Shown here one piece after another: positions 17,361-26,253 of a stretch of DNA of 64,000 bases. Source of the stretch: Deltaproteobacteria bacterium. GTDB taxonomy: Bacteria > Acidobacteriota > Thermoanaerobaculia > Multivoradales > JAHZIX01. Both the position numbers and the translations under genes were made by a program. Within the stretch, counting starts at the first letter, position 1. Every line of letters starts with the position of its first letter. The DNA is taken from the NCBI GenBank assembly GCA_022601195.1, contig JAHZIX010000045.1, positions 874,155 to 938,154 of the forward strand, read 5' to 3'. The notes below the pieces were generated by a model that saw only the letters and a list, made by a program, of their open reading frames with translations, was not told where the DNA came from and did no database searches.

Positions 17361-18286
17361 TCAAGGAAGGTTCGTCAGAAAGCGTGCTCGACGCCTTGCG
17401 GGGAGATTTCGTTGCTGTGAACTTGGGATGCGCCGGGGATCCGGACCCCTGTTTGCCGGCCCCTTGGCGCCGGATCTTGACGGTGGTGGAGGTCGATGCT
17501 TCCGAGGGTTCCGAAACCACCTCGAGGTTTCACCGTCGGATCGCCTTGAGAGGCGCTGTGGCCGGGACCGCTGGCCGCCATCCGTTCCGCCGCAACACAT
17601 TCTCTGCCAGCTCTTCCTTACGGCCTCCGCGAGCTGGTCTCATCGAAGCCTACGGGATGGAGCGCTACTACCAGGTCGCTGAGGTCTCAGAAGTCGAATG
17701 CCGCACCCTGCCAGATGTGTTGGCGGATGCTGGTGTCGCCCGGGTGGACTTTCTCAAGACAGATCTCGAGGGAATGGACTTTGAAGTGCTTCGAACCATG
17801 GTGCCCAGGTTCGGTGACATTCTGGCCATCCAGGCGGAGCTTCGATTCGAGCCCTTCTACGAGGGAGAGCCTCACTTTCACGAGGTAGTGAGCTATCTTG
17901 CGGAGCACGGCTTTCAGCTGCTGGACCTGAAAGTAGAACGGTGGAAGTTCCGGACCCGCCGACGCCGACGGCAGCGCCAGGGCCACGCCGTGTGGGCGGA
18001 TGTGGTCTTCCTACGGGAGGCGGAGCGCATCGCACAGAAGCCTCGACTCTTGGCCAAACAAATCGCTTTGGCGCGGATGTTGGGTAAGAAGAACCGAGCT
18101 GAGTATCTCCTCGAACAGCATGGTGCAAACTTGCCGGAAGCCTGGCAAAGAGACCTGGACCGGTTGATCTGCAGCCGGTGCAGGGGAGTGGGGAGGGCCT
18201 GGCGCGGGGGGAAGCGCTGGCTGCATCCCTGGCTTCTCTGGCTCAAGCACCGCATCGGCCGTAGCGAGCACGTCGCGATTCCCTAG
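17351..18286 (+). CDS. FkbM-family methyltransferase
   Basis: 311 residues. The FkbM core is visible in the middle: VECRTLPDVLADAGVARVDF, LKTDLEGMDFEVLRTM, and later EVVSYLAEHGFQLLDL. FkbM proteins O-methylate sugar or polyketide hydroxyls. The N-terminal third is Arg/Ser-rich and poorly matched, and the C-terminus is strongly basic (WLHPWLLWLKHRIGR), perhaps a membrane-contact helix. It overlaps the preceding C-methyltransferase. The 158-bp gap to the convergent epimerase gene holds nothing I can identify. Confidence 0.78.
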   Translation: MGMIKEGSSESVLDALRGDFVAVNLGCAGDPDPCLPAPWRRILTVVEVDASEGSETTSRFHRRIALRGAVAGTAGRHPFRRNTFSASSSLRPPRAGLIEAYGMERYYQVAEVSEVECRTLPDVLADAGVARVDFLKTDLEGMDFEVLRTMVPRFGDILAIQAELRFEPFYEGEPHFHEVVSYLAEHGFQLLDLKVERWKFRTRRRRRQRQGHAVWADVVFLREAERIAQKPRLLAKQIALARMLGKKNRAEYLLEQHGANLPEAWQRDLDRLICSRCRGVGRAWRGGKRWLHPWLLWLKHRIGRSEHVAIP

Positions 18287-18444
18287 CAATCTCTCTAGCT
18301 CTGTTTCCATCTGCAGCATCCTTTGTCGCGAAATCTTCCTCGGCGACGTAACAGGACACCAGCGTCGACCTCGAGGCGAGCCGTTTGCATCTGCAGGCAT
18401 CATCAAAGGCTGGTGACGAATGGGGTGAAGGGAGAGGATGAGAT

Positions 18445-19572
18445 TTAGCTTTGAATGGAGCGTACGACTCCGAGGCGCGCCATGTCCGCTTCGGCCCGTT
18501 CGAGAACAGACTCCCGGGGCATCTCCTGTTCGAGGTAACGCCGGTACTCCTGGAGGCTGTCGAGGGCGCTGCGACTGGGCTCCCAGCCGAGTTGCCGGAG
18601 GGCGGAGATATCCGAAACGATGTTGCGAGTGTCTCCGTAGCGGTACCGTCCGGAAGGCTCCATGGGCAACTCGGCCTCAAAGACTTGGGCTGCTATGGCG
18701 GCGAATTCGAGCACCGAATAGGGGCGCCCACCGCCCACGTTGAAGACCCGTCCAGTCGCCCGATCGTCTTCCAGGACCCGAAGATTGGCCTCCACCACGT
18801 CGTGGATGTTGACGAAATCTCGGACCTGGAGACCATCTTCGTAGATGGGTAGGGATCTTCCGAAGGCGCAGCATAGGGAAAAGATCCGGCAGGCGCCGGA
18901 GTAGGCGTTGGAAAAAGACTGGCGAGAACCTTGGACGATGGAGTAGCGCATCGCTACGGAAGGAATATCGTATCGGTCTCCCAGATGAAGGGTGATCTGC
19001 TCCTGGGTTTGTTTGCTCAGCCCGTAGGGATTTTGGGGCTGAGTGAAGGTCTCAGGAGTCGGTTCCCATTGAGCTGGCCGCCCCTGACTGTCCAAAATGG
19101 CCCACACGCCCCTGGCCAACTGCTCGGCTTCTCTGCCCTGAGGAGCGAAGAGCTTCCCGTCTGCATCTCGGTAGAGTCCCTCCCCGGCAGCGGATTGGGA
19201 GGAGGCGACTACCACTCGCCGAATGGGCAAGCTGTCAGCCACGATGACCTCGTAGAGTAGGGCGGTGCCGGTGGCATTGATATCGAAAAAGGTGGAGAAA
19301 TCAGTCAGATAGTCCTGATAGGCGGCGAAGTTGAAGACCGCTTCGACCCCTTCGAGAGCTCGCCGTAGGATCCGCCGATCCCGGATGTCCCCGATCATCA
19401 GCTCGGCCTCTTTGTGGAGGTAGCTCGGTCGCTTTCCTTCTGGATGGACCGGTTGGCGGAGAGCGTCCAGCACCCGCACTGGGTAGCCGGCGGCAAGGAG
19501 GCCGTCGACGGTGTGGGAGCCGATAAAACCGGCGCCGCCGATCACCAGGCAGCAGGGCTTCGGACTCCCCAT
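18445..19572 (-). CDS. SDR sugar epimerase, probably dTDP-L-rhamnose 4-epimerase-like
   Basis: Extended SDR of 375 residues. NAD-binding VIGGAGFIGSH lies at the N-terminus, the Ser of VASSQSAAGEG is near the active site, and the YxxxK pair is in NPYGLSKQTQEQ. The stretch VLDALRQPVHPEG and the VPSVAMRYSIVQGSRQSFSN-like region resemble WbiB-type dTDP-L-rhamnose 4-epimerases, which make 6-deoxy-L-talose. It lies 2 bp downstream of a second SDR gene (19575-20504), so the two form an operon. Substrate remains inference. Confidence 0.8.
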   Translation of the reverse strand: MGSPKPCCLVIGGAGFIGSHTVDGLLAAGYPVRVLDALRQPVHPEGKRPSYLHKEAELMIGDIRDRRILRRALEGVEAVFNFAAYQDYLTDFSTFFDINATGTALLYEVIVADSLPIRRVVVASSQSAAGEGLYRDADGKLFAPQGREAEQLARGVWAILDSQGRPAQWEPTPETFTQPQNPYGLSKQTQEQITLHLGDRYDIPSVAMRYSIVQGSRQSFSNAYSGACRIFSLCCAFGRSLPIYEDGLQVRDFVNIHDVVEANLRVLEDDRATGRVFNVGGGRPYSVLEFAAIAAQVFEAELPMEPSGRYRYGDTRNIVSDISALRQLGWEPSRSALDSLQEYRRYLEQEMPRESVLERAEADMARLGVVRSIQS

Positions 19573-19574
19573 GT

Positions 19575-20504
19575 TCAGACGTTCCGAAAGGGCTGGGTAG
19601 GCAGCATGGAGCAGGCTGTGATGATCTCGCGGATCCCGTCATCCAAGGAATAGCGTGGGCGCCAGCCGGCGGATTCGATCTTCTCATTGCTGACCAAATA
19701 GTCCCGCTTGTCCGGGTCCTGGCCAAATTCTTCTTCGATGATGGTCAGCCGTGGCACTTGGAGGCGAATTCTTTCGGCTAGCTGCAATTTCGTCAGGTTG
19801 GCGTCGGAGAGGCCCACGTTGTAAGTCTGGTCCCGCAGGGCATCGAAATTCTCCAACGCGAAGAGAAAGGCCCCGGCAATATCTCGCACGTGGATGAAGT
19901 TGCGCCGAAAGCTACTTTCGTAGAGCACCAGAGTGCCCGTAGTGATCGCTTGGTGGGTGAAGTCGTTGACCAAGAGATCCAAGCGCAATCGGGGGCTAGC
20001 GCCAAAGGCTGTAGCCAGGCGAAAGGTGACGGCTCCCCCCGCCTCGAGGATCTTCTGCTCCGCTGCCACTTTGGTGCGGCCATAGAGGGAGACCGGGGCA
20101 AAAGGAGAGTCTTCCGTACAGGTTTCCCCAGGGCGGGAGCCATAGCCGCTGTTGGTATTGGGAAAGAGAAACATCTGCTGGGGGGAACGCAGAGTCAGGA
20201 GCTGCTCGATGGCCTCCAGGTTGATCTCTCGGGCGTCTCTAGGCTGGAGATCGCAAGCAGGTGCTCCGACAATGGCCGCCAAAGGGATGAGTACGTCCGC
20301 TTTGGGTACCAACTCAGCCATCAGCCGTGAGTCTCGGGCATCTCCCCGGACGAACTCGAACCCGGGTCGGTGGACCAACCCCAACAAGGAAGGTTGAGGG
20401 AAGAGAAGATTGTCGACCGCGGTCACCTGATGGTTCGCGTCGAGCAAGGTTTCACTCAGCACGGAGCCGATATAGCCGGCTCCCCCGGTGATCAAAATGC
20501 GCAT
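19575..20504 (-). CDS. NAD-dependent sugar epimerase/dehydratase (extended SDR)
   Basis: 309 residues with ILITGGAGYIGSVLSETLL at the N-terminus, the DNLLF loop following beta-2, FPNTNSGYGS, and YxxxK in LYGRTKVAAEQ. The NFIHVRDIAGAF and YNVG motifs are standard for this superfamily. It acts in the cytosol on a nucleotide sugar; which one is not evident. It is the first gene of a two-gene minus-strand operon whose promoter must lie in the 243-bp divergent gap shared with padR. AGGAG precedes the ATG. Confidence 0.8.
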   Translation of the reverse strand: MRILITGGAGYIGSVLSETLLDANHQVTAVDNLLFPQPSLLGLVHRPGFEFVRGDARDSRLMAELVPKADVLIPLAAIVGAPACDLQPRDAREINLEAIEQLLTLRSPQQMFLFPNTNSGYGSRPGETCTEDSPFAPVSLYGRTKVAAEQKILEAGGAVTFRLATAFGASPRLRLDLLVNDFTHQAITTGTLVLYESSFRRNFIHVRDIAGAFLFALENFDALRDQTYNVGLSDANLTKLQLAERIRLQVPRLTIIEEEFGQDPDKRDYLVSNEKIESAGWRPRYSLDDGIREIITACSMLPTQPFRNV

Positions 20505-20588
20505 GATGCTCCTATCTTAGTTGGGGTCGGCAGAATAGCCCAGCCGTCGGGGAAAGTCTTGTAGCGACACCTAAGATTTCCGAGGTCC

Positions 20589-20617
20589 TTGACATACCTA
20601 GAAGTCTTATGTACGAT
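20589..20617 (+). promoter_or_regulatory. Sigma70-like promoter of the padR operon
   Basis: A perfect -35 TTGACA (20589-20594), a 17-bp spacer and TACGAT as -10 (20612-20617). This is the best housekeeping-type promoter I see in the window. The expected start site is near 20624, just before the 15-bp repeat array. Confidence 0.65.
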
Positions 20618-20631
20618 TCGAAGCATAGAGG

Positions 20632-20691
20632 TTCTATGTAGAGAACTTCTATGTAGACGGCCTCTAGGTAGACGGCTTCAAGGTAGTGAGA
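20632..20691 (+). repeat. Four tandem 15-bp repeats, candidate PadR operator
   Basis: Units begin at 20632, 20647, 20662 and 20677 and read TTCTATGTAGAGAAC, TTCTATGTAGACGGC, CTCTAGGTAGACGGC and TTCAAGGTAGTGAGA. The core ATGTA/AGGTA recurs exactly every 15 bp. A further ATGTA lies inside the promoter at 20609. ATGTA-type half-sites are known for PadR regulators. The array sits between the predicted start site and padR, where bound protein would block transcription. Autorepression is inferred. Confidence 0.55.
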
Positions 20692-20747
20692 TCAAAGAGC
20701 CTGTTATTCAGGAGTGAGATCACCAAAACAGAATCAGGACTTCATTT

Positions 20748-21089
20748 ATGACGATATCGAAAGACTTGATAGCAGCGTCGGCAACTCCCTTGGTCCTGTC
20801 CATCCTGAGTCATGGGGATAGCTACGGCTACGACATCATTCAGCGAGTGGGTGAGCTATCCGATGGTGGGATGAAATGGGCCGATGGAATGCTGTACCCG
20901 ATCCTCCACCGCCTCGAGAAAAAGGGCTTGGTGGAGTCCTATTGGGGGGCGGCGGACAACGGTCGCAAAAGGAAGTACTACCGCCTGCGCAAATCGGGGC
21001 TCAAGGAGCTCAACGAGCAACGAAAGAATTGGCACGATCTCTACGCCATGTTGCAGAAATTGGAAGGAGGATCGGTATGTTCGATCTAG
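20748..21089 (+). CDS. PadR-family transcriptional regulator
   Basis: 113 residues: an N-terminal winged helix (PLVLSILSHGDSYGYDIIQRV, then LYPILHRLEKKGLVES as the recognition helix and wing) and a short C-terminal dimerisation helix (KELNEQRKNWHDLYAMLQKL). PadR-s1 subfamily members repress their own operon and a partner membrane protein gene. Here the next gene overlaps by 13 bp and has the expected permease-prefix fold. AGGA precedes the ATG. Confidence 0.93.
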   Translation: MTISKDLIAASATPLVLSILSHGDSYGYDIIQRVGELSDGGMKWADGMLYPILHRLEKKGLVESYWGAADNGRKRKYYRLRKSGLKELNEQRKNWHDLYAMLQKLEGGSVCSI

Positions 21090-21577
21090 ACCATGAAATT
21101 CAATCCTGGTGCAGATCCGTTTCCACCAGCGTCTGGGGCCGGGATGCCCGGATCGAGGAGCTCAAGGACCATCTGTATTGTGAAGTGGAAAAGCTAGAGA
21201 AATCAGGTCTGTCGCCAGAACAGGCCTTCCGCCAGGCTACTGAGGGTATGGGAAGTGTTGAGGAGCTAGCGGCGGAATATTCCAAGAATAGAAACGCGGC
21301 CAACCTAATCTGCGACAAGATCCAAGAGACAGAGGAAGGCCTGGAACAAATAGGAAACGCTATGAGCCCTAAGAAAGCAGCATCCCTCAATATCCTGGTC
21401 TCGCTACTCTTCGCGGCGGCCATTCTTCTCGCGAGCTTCTTTCTGAAGGACTCGCAATATGCCCAACATGCCGACGTGGTCACCTTCTCGCTGATCGCTG
21501 TGTGGTTCATTCCCTTCTCGATTCTGTCTTCGGCAGGAGCCAAGCAGTGCAAGAATAAGACAGCGGTTGTCGACTGA
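21077..21577 (+). CDS. Permease-prefix/HAAS-type membrane protein, PadR partner
   Basis: About 166 residues from the ATG of MFDLDHEIQ. The N-terminal helical part (RIEELKDHLYCEVEKLEKSG, then LSPEQAFRQATEGMGSVEEL) matches the small helical domain that precedes permeases or stands alone beside padR genes. Two hydrophobic helices follow (NILVSLLFAAAILLASFFL and VVTFSLIAVWFIPFSILSS). Its role is presumably signalling or envelope-stress linked, but no mechanism is known. The frame extends upstream to 20876; that part is the shadow of padR. The GGAGG in GGAAGGAGGATCGGT is a good ribosome site for 21077. Confidence 0.8.
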   Translation: MFDLDHEIQSWCRSVSTSVWGRDARIEELKDHLYCEVEKLEKSGLSPEQAFRQATEGMGSVEELAAEYSKNRNAANLICDKIQETEEGLEQIGNAMSPKKAASLNILVSLLFAAAILLASFFLKDSQYAQHADVVTFSLIAVWFIPFSILSSAGAKQCKNKTAVVD

Positions 21578-21851
21578 ATCAACGGTCGCTAGGGGTTGCC
21601 AGGAGCCTATGAAGAGGCGTCTCCTGTTAAGAGGAGCTCCCTTTCTCGCAATCCCAGATTCATTTCGGAAAGTCCATCTCCAGTCAGAAATCCAGGGTCG
21701 GGAGGTCGCCGGATACACTCCGGCGGGCCCTGGGCCCTTAACGTAAGAACAGGTTCGAACTGCTCGCCAGGTTCCCCCTTTTCAGTATGCGGTGAATGGC
21801 TTCGCTGGCTCCCATGAGCCCTACTTTTTCACCTACCCTCCGCTGAGGCTC

Positions 21852-21962
21852 CGTATTGATCTGATTCGTCGGCGACAGAGTACGACTTTTCCTGAGGCGC
21901 AGAAATTATCTTCTTCCTTGGATCACCAGACATCTGTGGCGTTTCGTCGGGAAGTCGGTGAG
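21852..21962 (+). repeat. Dispersed repeat, copy A (~111 bp)
   Basis: Roughly 70% identical by eye to copy C at 42541-42653: shared blocks include CGACAGAG, GGCGCAGAAA, CTTCCTTGGAT and TCGGTGAG in the same order. Copy B is at 41257-41375. There is no terminal inverted repeat and no reading frame. Confidence 0.6.
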
Positions 21963-22061
21963 CAGAGTGCTAGGGGGCAGTTTGGATAAAAGCAGGAACG
22001 GTTGGTAACAAGGCGGTAACATGCGCTGCGTATCGTCTCCTTCAGATAGGAAATTAACCAA

Positions 22062-22070
22062 GAAGGAGGT
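22062..22070 (+). promoter_or_regulatory. Strong Shine-Dalgarno deciding a TTG start
   Basis: AAGGAGGT-type sequence (GAAGGAGGT) ends 6 nt before the TTG at 22077. It is the strongest ribosome site seen in the window and justifies the non-ATG start of the secreted TPR protein, whose signal peptide begins right there. Confidence 0.75.
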
Positions 22071-22076
22071 TCTACC

Positions 22077-23546
22077 TTGACTACAAATCGCACTCTGAAA
22101 GCCCCCCCATTTCTGCTAGCCCTGGTCCTTGCCTGGGTCGTGGCGGTCAGCCCTTTCTCGCCAGCGGCGGCACAATCCGCCGCTGAGCTGTTGGAGCAGG
22201 GGATCTACACCGAACAGACCGTTGGAGACCTAAACGCCGCGATCGAGATCTATTCGCGAATCGTCGAGAATGACGAAGCGAATCGTGCCCATGTGGCCCA
22301 GGCTCAACTTCGCCTGGGCATGTGCTTGCTGAAAAAAGGCAGCGCTGCTGAGTCCAGAGTAGCTTTCGACAAATTGATTCGCCAGTTTCCGGACCAAGAA
22401 GAGCTTGTCATCCAGGCCCGGGAAGGACTAGCGGCTGCCCAGCCGGGACTTCCATTGAGGCCAGCGCCTTGGAGAGATGGCGAACTCCTCGTGTACCGAA
22501 TGAGCCTTCCTACCGGAAAGGAGATCGGCAAACTCTACCTTTCTGCGGAGTCGAAAGTGGTCGATGGGACCGACGCTTGGCTATTGGAAATGCGCCGGTT
22601 CGTGTTCAACGCTGCTGATAATTACGGAGTGAATCGCATGTTGGTGGAGGCTGCTACTCAGCGGCCCATTAGTACTGTGTTTCGTCATGGAGTTCTCGGC
22701 AACGCCGAGGCAACCTATGGTCCCGAAAGGGTGGTGATCACCGGTGCTGCTACCGAGGCCCGGATGGAATCTCCACCGAATCTCTTCGACAACGACCAAG
22801 GGATGCACTTGATGCGCATGCTGCCCCTCGAGGTGGGCTATGAGGTCAAGCTCAACTTCCTACCCGCCTGGACCGCTCAGATCGTCGAGGTTGGTTTGAA
22901 GGTCAAGAAGGCAGATACGTGTCAGGTCCCGGCCGGTGACTTCGAGTGTCTCCAAGTCAACCTCGATCTGGGGCAAAGCACTCAGAGGATCTGGTTCTCT
23001 ACAGACTCCGATCACTATCCGGTGAAGATGAAGGCCGAGGGAATTGTCATCGAGCTCGCAGAAATCTTGCAGACTCAGCCTGGTACCGCGGTCCCCTTTG
23101 GCCTGGACGACTTCGGTTTCTCCGGTACGCTACCGAACGGTTGGCTAGGCCACGACCTTCGCCCACCGGGTCGTGCCGATAGAGCCTTGGTACGACTGTT
23201 GGATCCTCTCGCTGAGGCGATCAGCGGTGTCGAGTTGAACCGTTGCCCCCGACGCGGCTGTCCTTCTTTGAAAGAGAATGCTGAGGGTGAGCTCGCTGGA
23301 GCCAAGAAGCGTTTTCAGGACTACCAACTTCGGGAGGGGAGCTTGACCGCAAGGACCATCGATGGTCGCCAGGGCATTTCCTTCGTGGGTGACTATCAGC
23401 GCAACGGGGCAGCTTGGGTTCAGTATCGCTTCTACACTTTCGTGGAAGAGGTGAGACTCGAGTTCATCTTCAGAACACCCGCCGAGAATTTTTCAAAGCT
23501 GCTTCCGGTCTTTGACGGGATCATCGAAAGCATTCGAGCCGAGTAG
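22077..23546 (+). CDS. Secreted TPR protein with DUF3108-like domain
   Basis: 489 residues, TTG start set by the ribosome site. A signal peptide is clear (FLLALVLAWVVAVSPFSPAA, cleavage after AAA-Q). Residues ~35-120 hold two TPR-like helical hairpins (LNAAIEIYSRIVENDEANRA, AQAQLRLGMCLLKKGS). The middle (RDGELLVYRMSLPTGKEIGK, then a long beta-rich part with VPAGDFECLQV) resembles DUF3108-type periplasmic beta-barrel proteins. The C-terminal ~130 residues are unassigned. It is 9 bp upstream of a sensor kinase gene, so it may sense or prepare the kinase's envelope signal. Confidence 0.75.
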   Translation: MTTNRTLKAPPFLLALVLAWVVAVSPFSPAAAQSAAELLEQGIYTEQTVGDLNAAIEIYSRIVENDEANRAHVAQAQLRLGMCLLKKGSAAESRVAFDKLIRQFPDQEELVIQAREGLAAAQPGLPLRPAPWRDGELLVYRMSLPTGKEIGKLYLSAESKVVDGTDAWLLEMRRFVFNAADNYGVNRMLVEAATQRPISTVFRHGVLGNAEATYGPERVVITGAATEARMESPPNLFDNDQGMHLMRMLPLEVGYEVKLNFLPAWTAQIVEVGLKVKKADTCQVPAGDFECLQVNLDLGQSTQRIWFSTDSDHYPVKMKAEGIVIELAEILQTQPGTAVPFGLDDFGFSGTLPNGWLGHDLRPPGRADRALVRLLDPLAEAISGVELNRCPRRGCPSLKENAEGELAGAKKRFQDYQLREGSLTARTIDGRQGISFVGDYQRNGAAWVQYRFYTFVEEVRLEFIFRTPAENFSKLLPVFDGIIESIRAE

Positions 23547-23555
23547 ATCCCTGCT

Positions 23556-25538
23556 ATGAGTTTTGGTGGCTCATTTTTTCGGACAGGTCGCGATGCGCAA
23601 TCGTGGCCTGTCCTTCTGTTGCTTCTCGTAGTGGTTCTACTTCCCACCGCCGGTGTGCTGTGGTTTATGAGCCAGGCGATGCGCAACGAACAGCTGGCGG
23701 TGCGTCAGAAACTAAGTGATGTTTACCGAGTCCAGTTGGTCCAGTCTCAGAAGGAGTTACAGCTCTACTGGCAAGCTCGAGCTCTCGAGTTGGACCAACA
23801 GCATCTGGATGGGCCTGCTTCCCTCCGCTTCGCTCAACAAGTGCGCGAGGGTTGGGCCGATAGCATCATCATCTACGATCCTACCGGCCAACCCGCTTAC
23901 CCAGCCCCTTCTCAGGCCCCCGATTCAGATGATCTTTCCACGGGTCTTTGGCGTCGTATCGAGCGTCTGGAGCGTTCGGGAAAGAGCATAGAGGCGGCAG
24001 CGGGCTACGCATCGATTGCCGAACAAGCCAGCGACCGAAATGGTGTAGCCAGGGCGCTTCAGGCCCAGGCTCGATGCCTGGCCCAGGCTGGGGAGACCCA
24101 AGATGCCATTTCGATTCTTGTCGACAAGCTGAGTCTTCGAGAGTTCTCTCTGGCTACCGATACTCTGGGTCGTCTGATCTCACCGAGCGCCCAGCTGAGG
24201 GCCTTGCAACTGATGGAGGACCCTGCCAGCCCTCAGTTTCGGGGTGTCGTCAGAGCTTTGGTTCAACGTCTCAATGACTACAACGATACCGCTTTGTCGG
24301 CACCTCAGCGCCTCTTTCTGATGAGGCAGCTAGAAGGGCTGACCGTTGAAGTCACCCATTTCGATACGTTGGCGGCTGAGCAGCTAGCGGCCCGTTACCT
24401 CGCCTCTGGCCCGTCATCACCGTCACCGCGCTCCTTGCAGCCTAGTGGCCTTCAAAAGACGTGGCATCTCGCCTCTCCCAGTGGCGCTCTAGTGGCGCTA
24501 TTCGAGGAGCACCGCCTGCAGCAGGCTCTCCAGTCCATCATCGATGGTCAAGGGATCGCCGAAGATGCCAAAGTCGTGCTTCTAGCTCCAGGAGAGGAGC
24601 CACAAAAGGAGTTTCTGGTTTCGCTACCTGTGGGAGGTTTTCTCCAGGACTGGACGCTGGTACTCAGCTCAGACGATCAGTCCCTCTTTGCCACAGCTGC
24701 TAGTCAGCGGATCAACGCCTATCGGTTGGTCGGGGGTTTGGTGGTGCTAGTGATCCTTCTCGTGGCAGCCTTAGCCGCCTGGGTCACAAACCGGCAGTTG
24801 AGGCTCACCCGTCTCAAGAACGACCTACTCGCCACCGTCTCCCACGAGCTCAAGACCCCGCTGGCTTCCATGCGGTTGCTGGTGGATACGCTGCTGGAGA
24901 GCGGCGTAGAGGATTCCCAGAGAGCGAGTGAGTATTTGCGATTGATTGCCAAGGAGAACGTTCGGCTGTCTCGATTGGTCGACAATTTTCTGACATTTTC
25001 CCGTATGGACCAGAACCGCCAAGTCTTCGAGAAAACGAGAGTCTTGCCCGAGGATGTAATCCAGACAGCGACCTCCTTGGTTTCAGATCGCTTGGGAGCC
25101 CCGGGTTGTCGATTCGAAGTGGAAGTTTCGCCACGGTTGCCCGCTGTTCTTGCGGATCCTGACGCTCTGGTGACGGTGCTGCTCAACCTATTGGACAACG
25201 CTTACAAATACTCCCGAGAGGAAAAGCACATCGTTCTTCGCGCCTATCGCGAAACGGGGACCCTCTGCCTCGAGGTAGGTGACAATGGCCCTGGAATTTC
25301 GAGCCGGGCCAGAGAGAAGATTTTTGACAGGTTCTACCAAGAAGATCAGAGTCTCTCTCGGCCCGGCAGCGGGATTGGACTTGGTTTGAGCATCGTGAAA
25401 TTCATCATAGGCGCTCACCAGGGTTCCGTGGAGGTAAAAAGCAGCCCAGGGGAAGGAGCTACGTTCACCGTGCGGTTGCCGTTCCTGGTGGAGGCACCAG
25501 AGCCGAAGAAACGGGAGAGCCAGGAGGGTTCATTCTAG
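23556..25538 (+). CDS. Membrane sensor histidine kinase
   Basis: 660 residues. A membrane helix at ~20-45, a large periplasmic domain to ~385 with helical, TPR-like stretches (GYASIAEQASDRNGVARALQ), a second helix (LVGGLVVLVILLVAALAAWV), then HisKA with SHELKTPL (phospho-acceptor His430) and HATPase_c with NLLDNAYKYS, GDNGPGIS and GSGIGLGLSIVK. No HAMP or PAS domain is evident between helix and HisKA. It autophosphorylates and passes phosphate to the response regulator encoded at the very next base. The ligand is unknown; the co-encoded secreted TPR protein is a candidate partner. Confidence 0.93.
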   Translation: MSFGGSFFRTGRDAQSWPVLLLLLVVVLLPTAGVLWFMSQAMRNEQLAVRQKLSDVYRVQLVQSQKELQLYWQARALELDQQHLDGPASLRFAQQVREGWADSIIIYDPTGQPAYPAPSQAPDSDDLSTGLWRRIERLERSGKSIEAAAGYASIAEQASDRNGVARALQAQARCLAQAGETQDAISILVDKLSLREFSLATDTLGRLISPSAQLRALQLMEDPASPQFRGVVRALVQRLNDYNDTALSAPQRLFLMRQLEGLTVEVTHFDTLAAEQLAARYLASGPSSPSPRSLQPSGLQKTWHLASPSGALVALFEEHRLQQALQSIIDGQGIAEDAKVVLLAPGEEPQKEFLVSLPVGGFLQDWTLVLSSDDQSLFATAASQRINAYRLVGGLVVLVILLVAALAAWVTNRQLRLTRLKNDLLATVSHELKTPLASMRLLVDTLLESGVEDSQRASEYLRLIAKENVRLSRLVDNFLTFSRMDQNRQVFEKTRVLPEDVIQTATSLVSDRLGAPGCRFEVEVSPRLPAVLADPDALVTVLLNLLDNAYKYSREEKHIVLRAYRETGTLCLEVGDNGPGISSRAREKIFDRFYQEDQSLSRPGSGIGLGLSIVKFIIGAHQGSVEVKSSPGEGATFTVRLPFLVEAPEPKKRESQEGSF

Positions 25539-26222
25539 ATGTCCAGTGACGCGGTTCTCATCATCGAAGACGACTCGACGCTTTTGAGGGGCTTGCAGGA
25601 CAACTTCGAGCTTCGGGGTTACCGAGTCCACACGGCCACCGACGGCGAAGCGGGTTTGGACGCCGCCCTCTCCGGCGAACCGGACCTGGTGATCCTCGAC
25701 ATCATGCTGCCCAAGCTCAATGGTTTCGAGATCTGCCGCCAGATTCGGGAAGCTGAGCTGGACATGCCGATCATCATGCTCACTGCCAAGGGACAGGAGG
25801 AGGACATCGTCCGCGGTCTCAATCTCGGTGCCGATGACTACATGACGAAGCCCTTCAGCGTTCGAGAGCTGCTGGCCCGGTCCGGTGCCTTCTTGCGCCG
25901 ACGGAAGGCTTCCACGCCGCAGTTTTACGAATTTGGTGATTGCAGGCTGGATCTTCGTTCCCATCGGTTGACCAGGAATGGGGAAGAGCTAGAGCTTTCC
26001 CCGAAGGAGTTTCGGTTACTGGAGCTGTTTCTGCGACAAGCTGGGCGGGCACTGACCCGGGACGAGATTCTGAGATCCGTTTGGGGCAGAGGAGTTCTCG
26101 TCACCTCCCGTAGCGTCGACCGATGCATCACGACTCTGAGGAGCAAGATCGAGCCCAACCCAAAGCGACCTCGTTTGATTCAGACCATCCGTGACGTCGG
26201 TTATCGATTCGAACCTGGATAG
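25539..26222 (+). CDS. OmpR/PhoB-type response regulator
   Basis: 227 residues. Receiver domain: acidic pocket EDD at 10-12, phospho-acceptor Asp54 in LVILDIMLP, Thr82 and Lys104 of the switch. Residues ~130-227 are a winged-helix DNA-binding domain (LELSPKEFRLLELFLRQAGR, DEILRSVWGR, RSVDRCITTLRSKIE, DVGYRFEPG). It begins directly after the kinase stop. Targets are unknown; the GGTAACA direct repeat upstream of 22077 has the 11-bp spacing typical for this class and may be an autoregulatory site. Confidence 0.95.
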   Translation: MSSDAVLIIEDDSTLLRGLQDNFELRGYRVHTATDGEAGLDAALSGEPDLVILDIMLPKLNGFEICRQIREAELDMPIIMLTAKGQEEDIVRGLNLGADDYMTKPFSVRELLARSGAFLRRRKASTPQFYEFGDCRLDLRSHRLTRNGEELELSPKEFRLLELFLRQAGRALTRDEILRSVWGRGVLVTSRSVDRCITTLRSKIEPNPKRPRLIQTIRDVGYRFEPG

Positions 26223-26230
26223 GTCTTCTT

Positions 26231-26253
26231 AGAGCAACCCGCTAAGGGGCTCT
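26231..26253 (+). terminator. Weak hairpin after the two-component operon
   Basis: AGAGC (26231-26235) pairs with GCTCT (26249-26253), and CCC with GGG inside, leaving a small loop. No T-run follows, so intrinsic termination is doubtful. The rest of the 95-bp gap to 26318 is featureless. Confidence 0.3.

Larger units (their letters stand above)
21578..22076. other. 499-bp gap without a gene
   Basis: I see no coding potential. It holds copy A of a dispersed repeat (21852-21962), a direct repeat GGTAACA at 22004-22010 and 22015-22021 (11-bp spacing, a plausible OmpR-type operator) and the ribosome site of the next gene. No clear terminator for the PadR operon was found. Confidence 0.6.
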
